From Planktothrix rubescens CCAP 1459/22 (lineage in GTDB: Bacteria; Cyanobacteriota; Cyanobacteriia; Cyanobacteriales; Microcoleaceae): DNA of 64,000 nucleotides. Made by a program: the position numbers and the translations under genes. The notes under the pieces were generated by a model. The model saw only the letters and a program-made list of their open reading frames with translations, did no database searches and was not told the origin of the DNA. The DNA is taken from contig LR882958.1 in assembly GCA_904830895.1 (NCBI GenBank), forward strand, positions 731,001-795,000, read 5' to 3'. Of the stretch, positions 33,501-42,257 are shown piece by piece. The first letter of the stretch is position 1. Every line of letters begins with the position of its first letter.

Positions 33501-34062
33501 TTATACCTTTATTACGCTTTTAAATTTTGCTTTTACAATGACCTATAATAGTATTGATGAATCAATACCAACTTTTTCTTTTAAACTGGCAGAACAGCCT
33601 ATTGTTCTTTTTGTTTTTATGTTAATTAATATTATAGTTTTTAGCTTAATTTTTGAAATCATTGGAGGAATCATCGGAGGAATTTTAGGAGGATTAATGG
33701 GTACAACTATTGAAAATAGGACTATCCCGAATCAAGGAATTTTTCAATCGCTTAAAAATGCAGTTATTTTAAGCGTTGTTTCTATAATATTTTTAGAAAT
33801 TGTTGCTAAAATTTCAGGTTTTTACTTGCCAATTTTAAACGGAATTACATTAGGAATCTTAGTCGGATTAATAGGAGGAGGTGGCGCAGCTATTAAACAT
33901 TTTATTCTGCGGTGTATTCTCTGTTTAAATCGATCTATTCCTTGGAATTATGCTAAATTTTTAGATGCCGCCGTCGGCTGGATATTTTTACAAAAAATTG
34001 GAGGGAGCTATATTTTTATTCATCGCTTACTCTTAGAACATTTTGCTCAATTAAATCGTTAA
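30502..34062 (+). CDS. Ser/Thr kinase - adenylate cyclase - NACHT NTPase - membrane fusion protein
   Basis: 1186 residues with four modules. Kinase about 10-285: SGGFGETYLAKD, VVKQLKP Lys, HRDIKPSN near 136 and DFGAVK near 158. Class III cyclase about 308-475: FTDAVEFSA and KSTGDGLL supply both metal Asp and the adenine-selecting Lys, and QDVMGNGVNIAAR supplies the adenine-selecting Asp plus the catalytic Asn and Arg, so it looks competent to make cAMP. NACHT about 575-740: Walker A GEPGSGKTTT near 583 and Walker B LLLLDGLDEV near 657. From about 845 to 1165 at least eight hydrophobic, often Gly-rich helices follow. NACHT proteins are STAND switches used in signalling and antiviral defence; this combination suggests a membrane sensor with two enzymatic outputs. 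Function is inferred only. Confidence 0.9.
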   Translation: MLNTVLRNRYKIIYSIASGGFGETYLAKDLDLPGHPQCVVKQLKPQSSKPGILNTARRLFETEAQTLYLLGEHSQIPRLLAHFEENNEFYLVQEFIDGWDLRQELISESYGDEIKVINLLQDLLKILDFVHDHNVIHRDIKPSNLMRRNQDQKLVLIDFGAVKKIMLETANSEAVIPSSIAIGTSGYMPPEQTQGKPRFCSDIYAVGMLAIQALTGVLPHQLPENPQTHEIQWRSLLLKNNTQTQLPLLYDILDKMVRYDFRDRYQTVTEVLQDLSGLIDPTPSVKSSFLPNKIREELEYFPSELNNRQTLATIVFTDAVEFSARMSKDEVVTLTLIRRDLHRMRTLCQEFNGFVIKSTGDGLLMYFSSAIQAVNCAIEIQEYLAKTAQNLPENEVLLHRIGIHLGDVFIQDQDVMGNGVNIAARLEGKAQPGGICISQVVYDVVKHNLNVPIRYLGELELKNISEPMPSYLILPTSFSIQTPVKIPVKPVNQSFLKSTSQNNRDRHILLNKVKNFWVKGVLETSLYGRAIIELGLEFRLDLVERPWDILWGTPDDHQQRLSQGTKVSQKFLELGEGRSLLILGEPGSGKTTTLLELAKDLIEHAEQDINQLIPVVFNLSSWKGGKQAITDWLISELNTQYQVSKTLAKRLIESNQLLLLLDGLDEVSLENRENCAIALNQFLQKNGDHEIVVCSRIGDYQALKTRLKLQTAICLQPLTVDQIQDYFNRAGSELTTVKEALKTDLILQELTKSPLMLSIITLAYSGILPSDFLEFSTIEGRRTHLFDTYIKRMFLRRRVNKRYSQEKVIHYLSWLAKNMVKHSQTVFSIESLQLTWLDKSWQKDIYTSLVYLIFNLILCVLFQVILSSVVTLFRDTIQISNDSIIIIFDGLFLGLLNGYILGTIFILLRKRLSNSIGAILLILINGFTQFILWMIISQNSMDFGLIGGLSGGLIGLINLQLINDKIVPTETLKWSWNQAKKSLTKSLFWGLGIGAFIGITYTFITLLNFAFTMTYNSIDESIPTFSFKLAEQPIVLFVFMLINIIVFSLIFEIIGGIIGGILGGLMGTTIENRTIPNQGIFQSLKNAVILSVVSIIFLEIVAKISGFYLPILNGITLGILVGLIGGGGAAIKHFILRCILCLNRSIPWNYAKFLDAAVGWIFLQKIGGSYIFIHRLLLEHFAQLNR

Positions 34063-34068
34063 TTCAAC

Positions 34069-35373
34069 ATGAAAAACACAACCAGATTATTAATTATTTT
34101 AAATATAACGTTAATCTCTATTGCCTTACTTTGGGTCATTGGGGGAAATATTTATGCTCAACAGCAAAAGCAACCTATCGATCAATATTGGGATAATTTC
34201 TTTGAAAAAAAAATTGAAATAGTAAAAACCAATCAATCAGCTTTAAAACTCGAAAAATTAAGATCTATTAATTTTTTTAACAGGTTAAATGATAGGGAAG
34301 CAATAAAGTTATATTTAGAACATCAACTAGAAAATCAGTTAAAAACTATTGATATTACTCCTCAAAAAATACATCATATTTTAACTGATTTTGAGCCTAA
34401 AGTAACGGCAATTCGCCATCAAATTTTAACGAGTGATCCTCCTCAGTGGGGTACTGAAATCTATTTGAATCAGACTCGGGCAACTCCTTTACCTAGCTTT
34501 TTGTTCTTTGCTAATTTACAACAATTTTTAGCTTTAGATAGTTTAGATAAAATCCGTTCAGGTCAAATTCAAGAAGTTTTAGATAATTTAGAACTCAGTT
34601 GGAGAATCCGAGAATCCATTAGAAAACAACCCACATTAATTGCTCAACTTGTTTCTATAATTATAGATTCTTATTTGATTGGTTTATTTCGTAAGCTCGA
34701 TTATGTACCTCCTGAATGGCAAGATCGCATTAATCAGTTATTGAATCAGGATTACTATAACTCTTTTTCGATCAGTAATGAGATGGAAGTATGGGCTGCA
34801 TATAATAGTTTATCTAATTTGTCAATTTACTTTAAACTTATCAATAAAGATGATAACCAATCCCAAAATTCCCAAAATATTTTTGCTCAATTTATTTATT
34901 TATTCCATAAACCTTACGGAACGTTTTCAGCGATTGATCTTTTTAGAAAAAGACATTTATTTTTTCAATCTATCCCTAATAAAAATTTTTGTGATTTTGA
35001 TTCTGAGAAATTTAAAAAACAATATGAACAACCTCTAGCATCATGGAATTTGATGAAAGGTGAGGAATCATTATTAACAAATCAATGGCCAAAATTATTC
35101 AGAAGATTAATTAATTGGGAACTAACACTCAAGATTATACAAGTAAAGGAAATTGCTGCAAAACAAGGCAAATGGCCGGAGAAAGTTCCTGGACTAGAAA
35201 CTTCAATTTGTGAAGATCGTCAATGGATTTATAAGGTTTCTCCTGATGGTAAAACCATGTCAATTTCTTATAGTAAACCGCCTTCTTGGTGGCAAAAGCC
35301 AAAAACAGGAACAGTTGACTACCCTTTAAGTTATAGTAGCCAACAGATTCCTCGACTGAAACATAAGGAATGA
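34069..35373 (+). CDS. Membrane-anchored protein of unknown function, partner of the NACHT fusion
   Basis: 434 residues, starting only 6 bp after the kinase-cyclase-NACHT gene, so the two are almost certainly co-transcribed and perhaps translationally coupled. A signal-anchor helix at about 6-29 (LLIILNITLISIALLWVIGG) is followed by a mostly helical, charged region with no family I recognise. The C-terminus has WPEKVPGLETSICEDRQWIYKVSPDGKTMSISYSKPPSWW, a small beta-rich tail. The bulk is predicted to lie outside the cytoplasmic membrane. A role as an extracytoplasmic sensor or effector for the NACHT protein is only inferred from linkage. Confidence 0.7.
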   Translation: MKNTTRLLIILNITLISIALLWVIGGNIYAQQQKQPIDQYWDNFFEKKIEIVKTNQSALKLEKLRSINFFNRLNDREAIKLYLEHQLENQLKTIDITPQKIHHILTDFEPKVTAIRHQILTSDPPQWGTEIYLNQTRATPLPSFLFFANLQQFLALDSLDKIRSGQIQEVLDNLELSWRIRESIRKQPTLIAQLVSIIIDSYLIGLFRKLDYVPPEWQDRINQLLNQDYYNSFSISNEMEVWAAYNSLSNLSIYFKLINKDDNQSQNSQNIFAQFIYLFHKPYGTFSAIDLFRKRHLFFQSIPNKNFCDFDSEKFKKQYEQPLASWNLMKGEESLLTNQWPKLFRRLINWELTLKIIQVKEIAAKQGKWPEKVPGLETSICEDRQWIYKVSPDGKTMSISYSKPPSWWQKPKTGTVDYPLSYSSQQIPRLKHKE

Positions 35374-35530
35374 AAAATAAATAAGGTGACTAATTGAGCA
35401 ATAGTTTACAGTAGATCAAGGTTTCTAGGGTTTAATTGTGCAAGTTATTTATTTTTCATTCCTAATATGGAAGCGGAGCCTGATATTAGCATAAGTTCAG
35501 AGTATTAGAAACGAGGGAATCACCCTAATT

Positions 35531-37039
35531 TTAGGATTGCATCTCTCTAATCAATTTAGCATAAGTTTCCGAAGGGCGATCGCCTAAATGATCCTCAATT
35601 TCCCTTTCTGTACCCCGATTAAAATTAATACTAAATAACCCAAATCTGGGCGTATAAGACCCCCATTCATAATTATCCGTTAATGACCAGTGCATATAAC
35701 CTAAAATCGGAATATTTTCCTTTAATAATTGTTGAATTTGACGAACATGAGCTTCTAAAAATTGGCTGCGATGCAGTTGGTCAGAGCGATGAGTGGCGAT
35801 ACTATTATCCGGTTTTCGACGTAACGCCATGCCATTTTCAGCAATTAAAATTGGAAGGTTATATTCCTGAGCATAATATTTACAGAAAAAAGATAATCCT
35901 TCTGGGAGCGCTCGCCAGTCCCACCATTTACTCGTAATTCCCGTCATTAACCAATTTCTTAACCCTTTAGTTTTAAATTCAAAATCAGAAAAAGACGGTA
36001 AACGGAAGGTATGGGCAATAAAAGGATCATAATAATCAATTGCTAGATAATCATAAACCTTTGGGCGAGGAGATAACATTAATTCTTGCCAATAATAGTC
36101 TAAATGTTTAAGATCAAAAGTTCGATGACCAACCCAATTTCCCGTCCAACGAGTTAACCGTCCCAATTGATAGGGAATATCTTTTTTAAAGGGTAAAGAA
36201 GCTCGACGCAAAGAGGTTTCTAAATGTTTAGCTTGAGCATAAGCATAATCTCTGATTTCCTTGGGTTTTATTTCTTTTTCCTGTGCGCCCAACAAATCCC
36301 AAATTACTTTTTCTGACCAATATAAATCACTACAATAGGTGTTTAAAGTCACCATAGGTTTGTTCCAGCCATATTTTTCATAAATATCATGAATAGAGTT
36401 ATAAGCTCGAATATGAGCAGCTAATAAATGATTATAAGCTCGCCACACCGCCTTAATTCCGGTAAAATTTCCGGCGGGAAATTGACCACTTAAATAGGTA
36501 TTTAAAACTAAAATATTCGGTTCATTAATAGTAATATACCAATGAATTGGCGGTTGTTGATGATAGTCGGTTAAACGTCGATTAATATGGGTAACAGTTA
36601 CGGTTACATAATCAATAAAACAATCAATGGTTTCTGCGGATAACCAAGCATCTATTCCTAACCAGGCGGGATGGGTAAAATGATGTAAGGTAATAATAGG
36701 TTCTAAGCCATATTGACGACAGGTGGCAATGCGTTCGGCATAGTCATCTAAGACCTTAAAATCATAATGGGGGGCGGGAGAAATTTCGGCGGTTGTTATC
36801 GGTTGAATCCGACTCCATTCTAACCCTAAGCGAAAGGAATTTAACCCTAATTTTTGACAATTAGAAAAATCTTCCGGGTAGCGCGTCCAAAATTCAGAAG
36901 CGTTTCCAGTCCTCATTACTTTGCCTTTTTGTTCACTTTCTGACCAGTTATTTTGAGGTTGTCCCACACCATTATAACCTCCTTCACTTTGATAACCCGA
37001 TGTGGCAACGCCCCATAAAAAGTTACTGTTATTAGTCAA
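35531..37039 (-). CDS. Glycoside hydrolase family 1 (beta-glucosidase-like)
   Basis: 502 residues. FLWGVATSGYQSEGG at the N-terminus, NSFRLGLEWSRIQP, LHHFTHPAWLG, ITINEPN with the acid/base Glu near 175 and ILIAENGMA with the nucleophile Glu near 402 are the GH1 signatures. LGYMHWSLTDNYEWGSYTPRFGLFSINF completes the sugar-binding site. It should hydrolyse beta-linked glucosides or galactosides, or act as a transglycosidase; the natural substrate is unknown. No signal peptide is seen. The 62 bp separating it from the next gene upstream on the same strand consist largely of heptamer repeats. Confidence 0.93.
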   Translation of the reverse strand: MTNNSNFLWGVATSGYQSEGGYNGVGQPQNNWSESEQKGKVMRTGNASEFWTRYPEDFSNCQKLGLNSFRLGLEWSRIQPITTAEISPAPHYDFKVLDDYAERIATCRQYGLEPIITLHHFTHPAWLGIDAWLSAETIDCFIDYVTVTVTHINRRLTDYHQQPPIHWYITINEPNILVLNTYLSGQFPAGNFTGIKAVWRAYNHLLAAHIRAYNSIHDIYEKYGWNKPMVTLNTYCSDLYWSEKVIWDLLGAQEKEIKPKEIRDYAYAQAKHLETSLRRASLPFKKDIPYQLGRLTRWTGNWVGHRTFDLKHLDYYWQELMLSPRPKVYDYLAIDYYDPFIAHTFRLPSFSDFEFKTKGLRNWLMTGITSKWWDWRALPEGLSFFCKYYAQEYNLPILIAENGMALRRKPDNSIATHRSDQLHRSQFLEAHVRQIQQLLKENIPILGYMHWSLTDNYEWGSYTPRFGLFSINFNRGTEREIEDHLGDRPSETYAKLIREMQS

Positions 37040-37066
37040 AATTCAATCTCCCTTTGCACCTAAAAA

Positions 37067-37121
37067 CTATTGCCTATTGCCTATTGCCTATTGCCTATTG
37101 CCTATTGCCTATTGCCTATTG
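37067..37121. repeat. ATTGCCT heptamer tandem repeat
   Basis: About seven and a half perfect copies of the 7-bp unit ATTGCCT. The stop codon of the glycosyltransferase gene (37102) lies inside the run, so the last residues of that protein are encoded by it. Confidence 0.95.
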
Positions 37122-38244
37122 TAATTTGTGATAAAATATTCTCAGCAATATTCAGAGCCGCCCGGGGTTCTCCTAATTCTAAAGCGGATGCTTGCATTTG
37201 GGATAATCTTTCTGAGTGGTTTAACAGAAACTTTACACAATGGGCAACCATTTCTGGCAATCTTAACTGCACTCCCGCCCCCGCCGCTACGATTAAATCA
37301 GCATTCCATTCTTCTTGACCCGGAAATGGGTCTACAATAATCATCGGTTTACCTCGTGCTAAAACTTCACTAACAATTAATCCCCCCGCTTTCGTAATTA
37401 CTAAATCACTGGCTACGAGTAAATCATCAACATAATCAACTAATCCTAATTTTAGGAGTTCCGTTTCTGGGGTGGAGTTTAATTCTGTTAAGGAGTCTAA
37501 AAGTTGTTCATTCCGTCCTGCTACTACAATTATAGTGCCAACTTCTGAGGTATTCATCAGTTGAGAAACCATCAAACGTACCCGCTTATAATGTAATCCC
37601 CCGCCAAATATTGTAACTACAGGTTTGTCGGTTTTGAGTTGATAACGTTCTCGAATTTCAACTTGAGATTTAGTTTCTAATACTTCAAGTTTAATCGGGA
37701 TTCCTGTGACATGAAGAATAGCCGGGTCAACTCCTCGTTTAATCAGAAAATCCGTAGTTAAATCATTGGGTAAATAATAACCATCGACTTCTTTATTAAT
37801 CCAACTACTGTGAGCAATTACATCTGTAATTACCACATAATGGGGTTTTGAAATCCGTTCTTCTTCTTCTAATAGTTGCAATAAACGACTAGGAATTTGC
37901 TGTACACAAACAATAGCATCGGGATTAATTTCTTCAATCAAATGCCGCAGTTTTCTAAAAAAAACCCGCTCTATTTTAGCCGTAACAATATTTAATTCTA
38001 AAGACCGTTCTAAATCTTCTAAATCTGTTCCTTCATAATAGGCGCGATAAATTTGAGGAGCTTTTTCGCTCAATTGTTTATAAATACTGGTAACGGCATT
38101 TCGATAAATAGAACTGGCATACTCTAAGGCATCTTCTACCGTAACGGTAACATCTGGAAACTGGGAAAAAGCCTGATTTAATGCTTGTGCGGCACTATTA
38201 TGTCCAGCCCCCAAAGAAGAAGATAAAATCAAGATATGGGTCAT
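37102..38244 (-). CDS. GT28-like glycosyltransferase (MGDG synthase-type)
   Basis: 380 residues. The N-terminal half has ILILSSSLGAGHNSAAQAL and ALEYASSIYRNAVTSIYKQLSEKAPQIYRAYYE, the MGDG synthase N-terminal pattern; the C-terminal half has VTIFGGGLHYKRV, DYVDDLLVASDLVITKAGGLIVSEVLARGKPMIIVDPFPGQEEWNADL, the GT-B nucleotide-sugar site of MurG/MGDG-type enzymes. It probably transfers a hexose to a lipid acceptor at the membrane. Cyanobacteria make galactolipid through an unrelated MgdA, so the acceptor and sugar here are open. The last residues (IGNRQ) are encoded within a heptamer tandem repeat. Confidence 0.85.
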   Translation of the reverse strand: MTHILILSSSLGAGHNSAAQALNQAFSQFPDVTVTVEDALEYASSIYRNAVTSIYKQLSEKAPQIYRAYYEGTDLEDLERSLELNIVTAKIERVFFRKLRHLIEEINPDAIVCVQQIPSRLLQLLEEEERISKPHYVVITDVIAHSSWINKEVDGYYLPNDLTTDFLIKRGVDPAILHVTGIPIKLEVLETKSQVEIRERYQLKTDKPVVTIFGGGLHYKRVRLMVSQLMNTSEVGTIIVVAGRNEQLLDSLTELNSTPETELLKLGLVDYVDDLLVASDLVITKAGGLIVSEVLARGKPMIIVDPFPGQEEWNADLIVAAGAGVQLRLPEMVAHCVKFLLNHSERLSQMQASALELGEPRAALNIAENILSQITIGNRQ

Positions 38245-38285
38245 AATGAATTAAGAGTTGTGGTTTTTGAGTAGAGTATTATTGA

Positions 38286-38412
38286 AGGTAATGGGTAATG
38301 GGTAATGGGTAATATTAATTGATTGTTCGAGTGTTCTAATAATGATTAAACTGACTCAACTGATAACTGATAACTGTTAACTGATGACTGATGACTGATG
38401 ACTGATAACTGT
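38286..38412. repeat. Heptamer repeats (GGGTAAT and ACTGATG/ACTGATA types)
   Basis: Between the glycosyltransferase and aminopeptidase P genes: three copies of GGGTAAT near 38290-38312, then about eight ACTGATA/ACTGATG/ACTGTTA units near 38357-38412. Non-coding. Confidence 0.9.
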
Positions 38413-38443
38413 TTAAAAAATTTTCCCTATGGATAGGGTTGAA

Positions 38444-39754
38444 TTATCTTTCCATCGCTTCTACAGACTTAGGAACTCCTGCACTTAATACTTCATACCC
38501 CCCAGAAGTTACTAAGACATCATCCTCAATTCTTACCCCAATTCCGTGCCAACATTCGGGAATTTCCGGTTGTCCTTCAACGGGTTTAATATTAGGAGAA
38601 ATATAGATACCCGGTTCGACCGTTAGTATTTGTCCTGGTTGCAATGGTTGAGGATTTTCACCCCATTGATATACCCCCACATCATGCACATCTAAACCTA
38701 ACCAATGTCCGGTTCGGTGCATATAAAAAGGTTTATATTTTTCTTCCTTAATAATTTCCTCAATATCTCCAACTAATAACCCTAAATCCATTAAACCTTC
38801 CACCAATACCCGCACCGCAGTATCATGAATATTTTTATAAGGATTTGCGGGTTTAACTTGTTCAATAGCGGCTAATTGGGCTTTTAAAACCAGTTGATAA
38901 ATAATCTTTTGTTCTGGTGTAAACTTACCCCCAACTGGAAAAGTTCTGGTGATATCTCCATTATAATATTGATAACAACATCCCGCATCAATTAATAGTA
39001 AATCATTATTTTGTATTTGACAATTGTTTTCCACATAATGCAAAATACAAGCATTTTTCCCCGATGCCACAATCGAAGGATAGGCAACTGTTCCCCCATT
39101 TAAACCAAAAATATGTTCGATTTCTGCTTGAATTTCATACTCATAACGTCCGGGTTGAGCAAATTCCCTAGCATGGTTATGAGCTTTCACAGAAATTTCT
39201 ATAGCTTTCCGCATTAACTCTAATTCAGTTTCACTTTTAATTAAACGGATGGGATGTAAAATATTACAAACATCCTCAATAGCAGTGGGCCCTGTACCAT
39301 GTTTAGGATAAACTTTTAATAGCCGTTGCCAATGTTTTAAAATCTTTTCATTGAATTTTTCATCCCGTCCTAACCGATAATAAATCCGGTCGGCTTTTTG
39401 TAAATATTGGGGTAACTTTTCATCTAATTCATTAATAGGATAAACTGCATCCGCCCCATAAAGTTCTTTAGCTTTTTCTACCCCCGTAATATACCCTGAC
39501 CAAGTTTCTTTTACTGGGTCTTGCGGTTGCACAAATAAAACAAATTTATGTTCTTCATGGTGAGGGGCAAAAACAGCAACGGCATTGGCTTCATTAAACC
39601 CAGTTAAATAGAAAAAATCACTATCTTGGCGAAAATTATATTCCACATCATTGTGCATAACTGCCATGGGCGCACTTCTGAAAATGGCAGTTCCCTGCTT
39701 AATATTTGCCATTAATTGTTCCCGTCGTTGCCGATATTCTGTTTGAGTAATCAT
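38444..39754 (-). CDS. pepP: Xaa-Pro aminopeptidase (aminopeptidase P)
   Basis: 436 residues. The N-terminal creatinase/prolidase N domain (YRQRREQLMANIKQGTAIF, DFFYLTGFNE) is followed by the pita-bread metallopeptidase domain. Metal ligands are visible: LLIDAGC and YNGDITRTFP (two Asp), HRTGHWLGLDVHD (His), LTVEPGIYI (Glu) and IRIEDDVLV (Glu). It removes N-terminal residues preceding proline, using two Mn ions, in the cytoplasm. It is co-directional with ftsH but separated by a palindrome-rich repeat. Confidence 0.96.
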   Translation of the reverse strand: MITQTEYRQRREQLMANIKQGTAIFRSAPMAVMHNDVEYNFRQDSDFFYLTGFNEANAVAVFAPHHEEHKFVLFVQPQDPVKETWSGYITGVEKAKELYGADAVYPINELDEKLPQYLQKADRIYYRLGRDEKFNEKILKHWQRLLKVYPKHGTGPTAIEDVCNILHPIRLIKSETELELMRKAIEISVKAHNHAREFAQPGRYEYEIQAEIEHIFGLNGGTVAYPSIVASGKNACILHYVENNCQIQNNDLLLIDAGCCYQYYNGDITRTFPVGGKFTPEQKIIYQLVLKAQLAAIEQVKPANPYKNIHDTAVRVLVEGLMDLGLLVGDIEEIIKEEKYKPFYMHRTGHWLGLDVHDVGVYQWGENPQPLQPGQILTVEPGIYISPNIKPVEGQPEIPECWHGIGVRIEDDVLVTSGGYEVLSAGVPKSVEAMER

Positions 39755-39774
39755 CCTTTATCTCTCCTAAAATT

Positions 39775-39860
39775 GTAGTGAGGCGTTCACGCCTCAGAAA
39801 CAGAAAGCCCTTACAAGATTGTTCACGCCTTGTGAAAGACAGCCCTGAAGGGCTTACTAC
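39775..39860. repeat. MITE-like unit with GTAGT/ACTAC ends and internal palindromes
   Basis: An 86-bp block beginning GTAGTGAGGCG and ending AGGGCTTACTAC, so the ends are short imperfect inverted repeats. Inside are GAGGCG-TTCA-CGCCTC (perfect 6-bp stem) and AGCCCT-GA-AGGGCT. Units with the same ends and palindromes occur at 29804 and 45005. It carries no gene and could terminate ftsH transcription. Confidence 0.6.
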
Positions 39861-39933
39861 GGGTGATAAAAAACAAGGGTAAAGCATAGCTTAACCCTCG
39901 TTAATTTTAAGTTAATTGTGACTGAAATTGAGA

Positions 39934-41817
39934 TTAAATCACAGCCGCAAACCGTTCTTTTTCAGGAACTTCTGTGTACTCAGACACAATTTGCCGAAAT
40001 TCATCGCCGTCGATGCTTTCTTTTTCAATCAAAAGATCCACTAACCGATCAATTACTGCTCGGTTTTCCTGAATAATTTGACAGGCTCGCTGATAACAAT
40101 GTTCGGCAATAGTACGAATTTGACTATCAATGCGAGAGGCGATTTCATTAGAATATTCCGTGCGAGTGGCAAAGTCCCGACCTAAGAAAACTTCCTGTTG
40201 AGATTCTAAGGACAATGGCCCCAAATCCGACATTCCGTAACGAGTTACCATCTGCCGTGCCATGCCCGCAACCTGCTGTAAATCGCCTCCAGCGCCCGTT
40301 GTAACTTCCGAATCACCAAAAATGATATCTTCAGCCGCCCGACCGCCCAAGGCCCCAGTAATCCGGGCTAGGATTTGGGAACGGGAAATCAAGCCTTGAT
40401 CTTCATCGGGCATAAACCAAGTTAAACCCTGGGCTTGACCCCGGGGAATTAACGTGACTTTCTGCACCGGATCATGTTCTTTGATTAGGGTTCCAACGAT
40501 CGCATGACCGACTTCGTGGTAAGCAATTAATCGTTTGCTCTTGCCATCAATTAAGGGGGTTCCTTCCATCCCGGCAATTACCCGATCCACCGCATCATCA
40601 ATTTCGATCATGGTCATGCCTTCTTTGCGACGGCGGGCGGTTAAAATTGCGGCTTCGTTGAGCAGGTTGGCTAAGTCAGCCCCGGTAAACCCAGGCGTCC
40701 GACGGGCAATCGCTTCTAAGGAAACTTCCTCGGAAATTTTCTTATTGCGGGCGTGAACTTCCAATACCGCTAAACGGCCCTTAATATCCGGCGCGTCCAC
40801 GGTAATTTGGCGGTCAAACCGACCCGGACGTAAGAGGGCGGAGTCGAGAACATCAGGGCGGTTAGTGGCGGCAATAATAATAATTCCGGTATTGCCCTCA
40901 AACCCGTCCATTTCCGTTAATAATTGGTTCAGGGTTTGTTCCCGTTCGTCATTTCCCCCGCCAATACCTGCACCCCGTTGACGACCAACGGCGTCAATTT
41001 CATCAATAAAGACGATACAAGGGGCGGTTTCTTTGGCTTTTTTGAATAGGTCACGGACGCGGGACGCGCCCACACCCACAAACATTTCCACAAATTCCGA
41101 ACCGGAGATACTGAAAAAGGGAACTCCGGCTTCTCCGGCGATCGCTTTAGCTAATAAAGTTTTACCCGTCCCTGGAGGGCCAACTAATAATACCCCTTTG
41201 GGAATTCTAGCCCCGACTGCGGTAAACCTTTCGGGTTTTTTCAGGAAAGTAACGACTTCTTGTAATTCTTCTTTGGCTTCTTCTACCCCAGCCACATCAT
41301 CAAATAAAACTCCGGTTTTAGCGTCCATTTGAAATTTAGCCTTGGACTTGCCAAAGTTCATGGCTTGACCGGGGCCACCGGGAACGTTATTGGAGCGACG
41401 GAATAAGAAGAATAGACCTGCAATTAATAAAATCGGGAAGATCAGATTTCCCAATAGTCCCCAGAGGGCGCCATCATTGCGAGGGGGGTGGGTATCAAAA
41501 CTAATTTGGGACTCTCTTAACCGGGCGATCAATTCTGGGGCGTTATTGGGTAAGTCCACCCGCAGTCTTTGAACTCGGTTATCGAGTTGGGGATCGACCG
41601 CATCGACAATGGCCGTGCGTCCGCCATCATAGAGTTCTACACTGGTGACACGACCCGCATTCAGATAGTCTAAGAAACGACCATAGCTCATGCGGGTGCT
41701 GGCGGTGTTTTTGCCGAATTCTGCGGGGGCTGTGGCAAAAGCTCCTTGCCAGACAAAAAACCCGATGACTAAGGCGGGTAAAGTCCAAAGCAGTATGGTT
41801 TTCCAGGATGTTTTCAT
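39934..41817 (-). CDS. ftsH: ATP-dependent zinc metalloprotease FtsH
   Basis: 627 residues. An N-terminal transmembrane helix (about 8-28), an extracytoplasmic FtsH-extracellular domain (about 30-115) and a second helix ([19 protein letters not shown]) precede the AAA domain. Walker [14 protein letters not shown] lies near 214, Walker [12 protein letters not shown] and the second region of homology [20 protein letters not shown] follow. The protease has HEVGHAIVG near 434 as the zinc site and a third ligand Asp in the downstream helices. FtsH hexamers degrade damaged photosystem II D1 and misassembled membrane proteins. Cyanobacteria have several paralogues; which one this is cannot be settled here. 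Confidence 0.97.
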   Translation of the reverse strand: MKTSWKTILLWTLPALVIGFFVWQGAFATAPAEFGKNTASTRMSYGRFLDYLNAGRVTSVELYDGGRTAIVDAVDPQLDNRVQRLRVDLPNNAPELIARLRESQISFDTHPPRNDGALWGLLGNLIFPILLIAGLFFLFRRSNNVPGGPGQAMNFGKSKAKFQMDAKTGVLFDDVAGVEEAKEELQEVVTFLKKPERFTAVGARIPKGVLLVGPPGTGKTLLAKAIAGEAGVPFFSISGSEFVEMFVGVGASRVRDLFKKAKETAPCIVFIDEIDAVGRQRGAGIGGGNDEREQTLNQLLTEMDGFEGNTGIIIIAATNRPDVLDSALLRPGRFDRQITVDAPDIKGRLAVLEVHARNKKISEEVSLEAIARRTPGFTGADLANLLNEAAILTARRRKEGMTMIEIDDAVDRVIAGMEGTPLIDGKSKRLIAYHEVGHAIVGTLIKEHDPVQKVTLIPRGQAQGLTWFMPDEDQGLISRSQILARITGALGGRAAEDIIFGDSEVTTGAGGDLQQVAGMARQMVTRYGMSDLGPLSLESQQEVFLGRDFATRTEYSNEIASRIDSQIRTIAEHCYQRACQIIQENRAVIDRLVDLLIEKESIDGDEFRQIVSEYTEVPEKERFAAVI

Positions 41818-42257
41818 AAATTGCGTTGCCCTATGGTGTGGAATATAGAATTTGCGATCGCTTTTTGTTATTCATAATCTTAACTAAATTTAACGTAATA
41901 TTTCAGTATCAGGCAACTGACTTCCTTAAAATTGTGGTAATAGCTAGGGATGCCATAGAATCAGACAATGGGTGCGTCCATCCGGTTTTCAACAAGACTT
42001 CCGGTAAGACCTCAATTTGATCAGAAAACTCAAAAGTTGTTATTTTCGATCATTAACTTGGTTTTCAATTGAGTACAACCCAGTAGCTATAATGATTACA
42101 GGGTTTAGCAGACTCGGTTGCTGCTGTAGTTCTCTCCAAAGAGAACCCAAAATCCCAGATTTTACTGATTGTTTGTTGTCGGTTTCTTGAAAGTAGGTAA
42201 AATTGGCAACAGATAAGGCATTATATATTTTGAATCTCCGTGAGGTAACATATTCCG
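41818..42257. promoter_or_regulatory. Divergent promoter region of ftsH and the ParM-like gene
   Basis: 440 bp without coding potential. A perfect 7-bp hairpin GTTCTCT-CCAA-AGAGAAC lies at 42129-42146. I looked for centromere-like iterons upstream of the ParM-like gene and saw none that were convincing. GAGGT at 42242-42246 is a possible ribosome binding site for the ParM-like gene. Confidence 0.45.
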
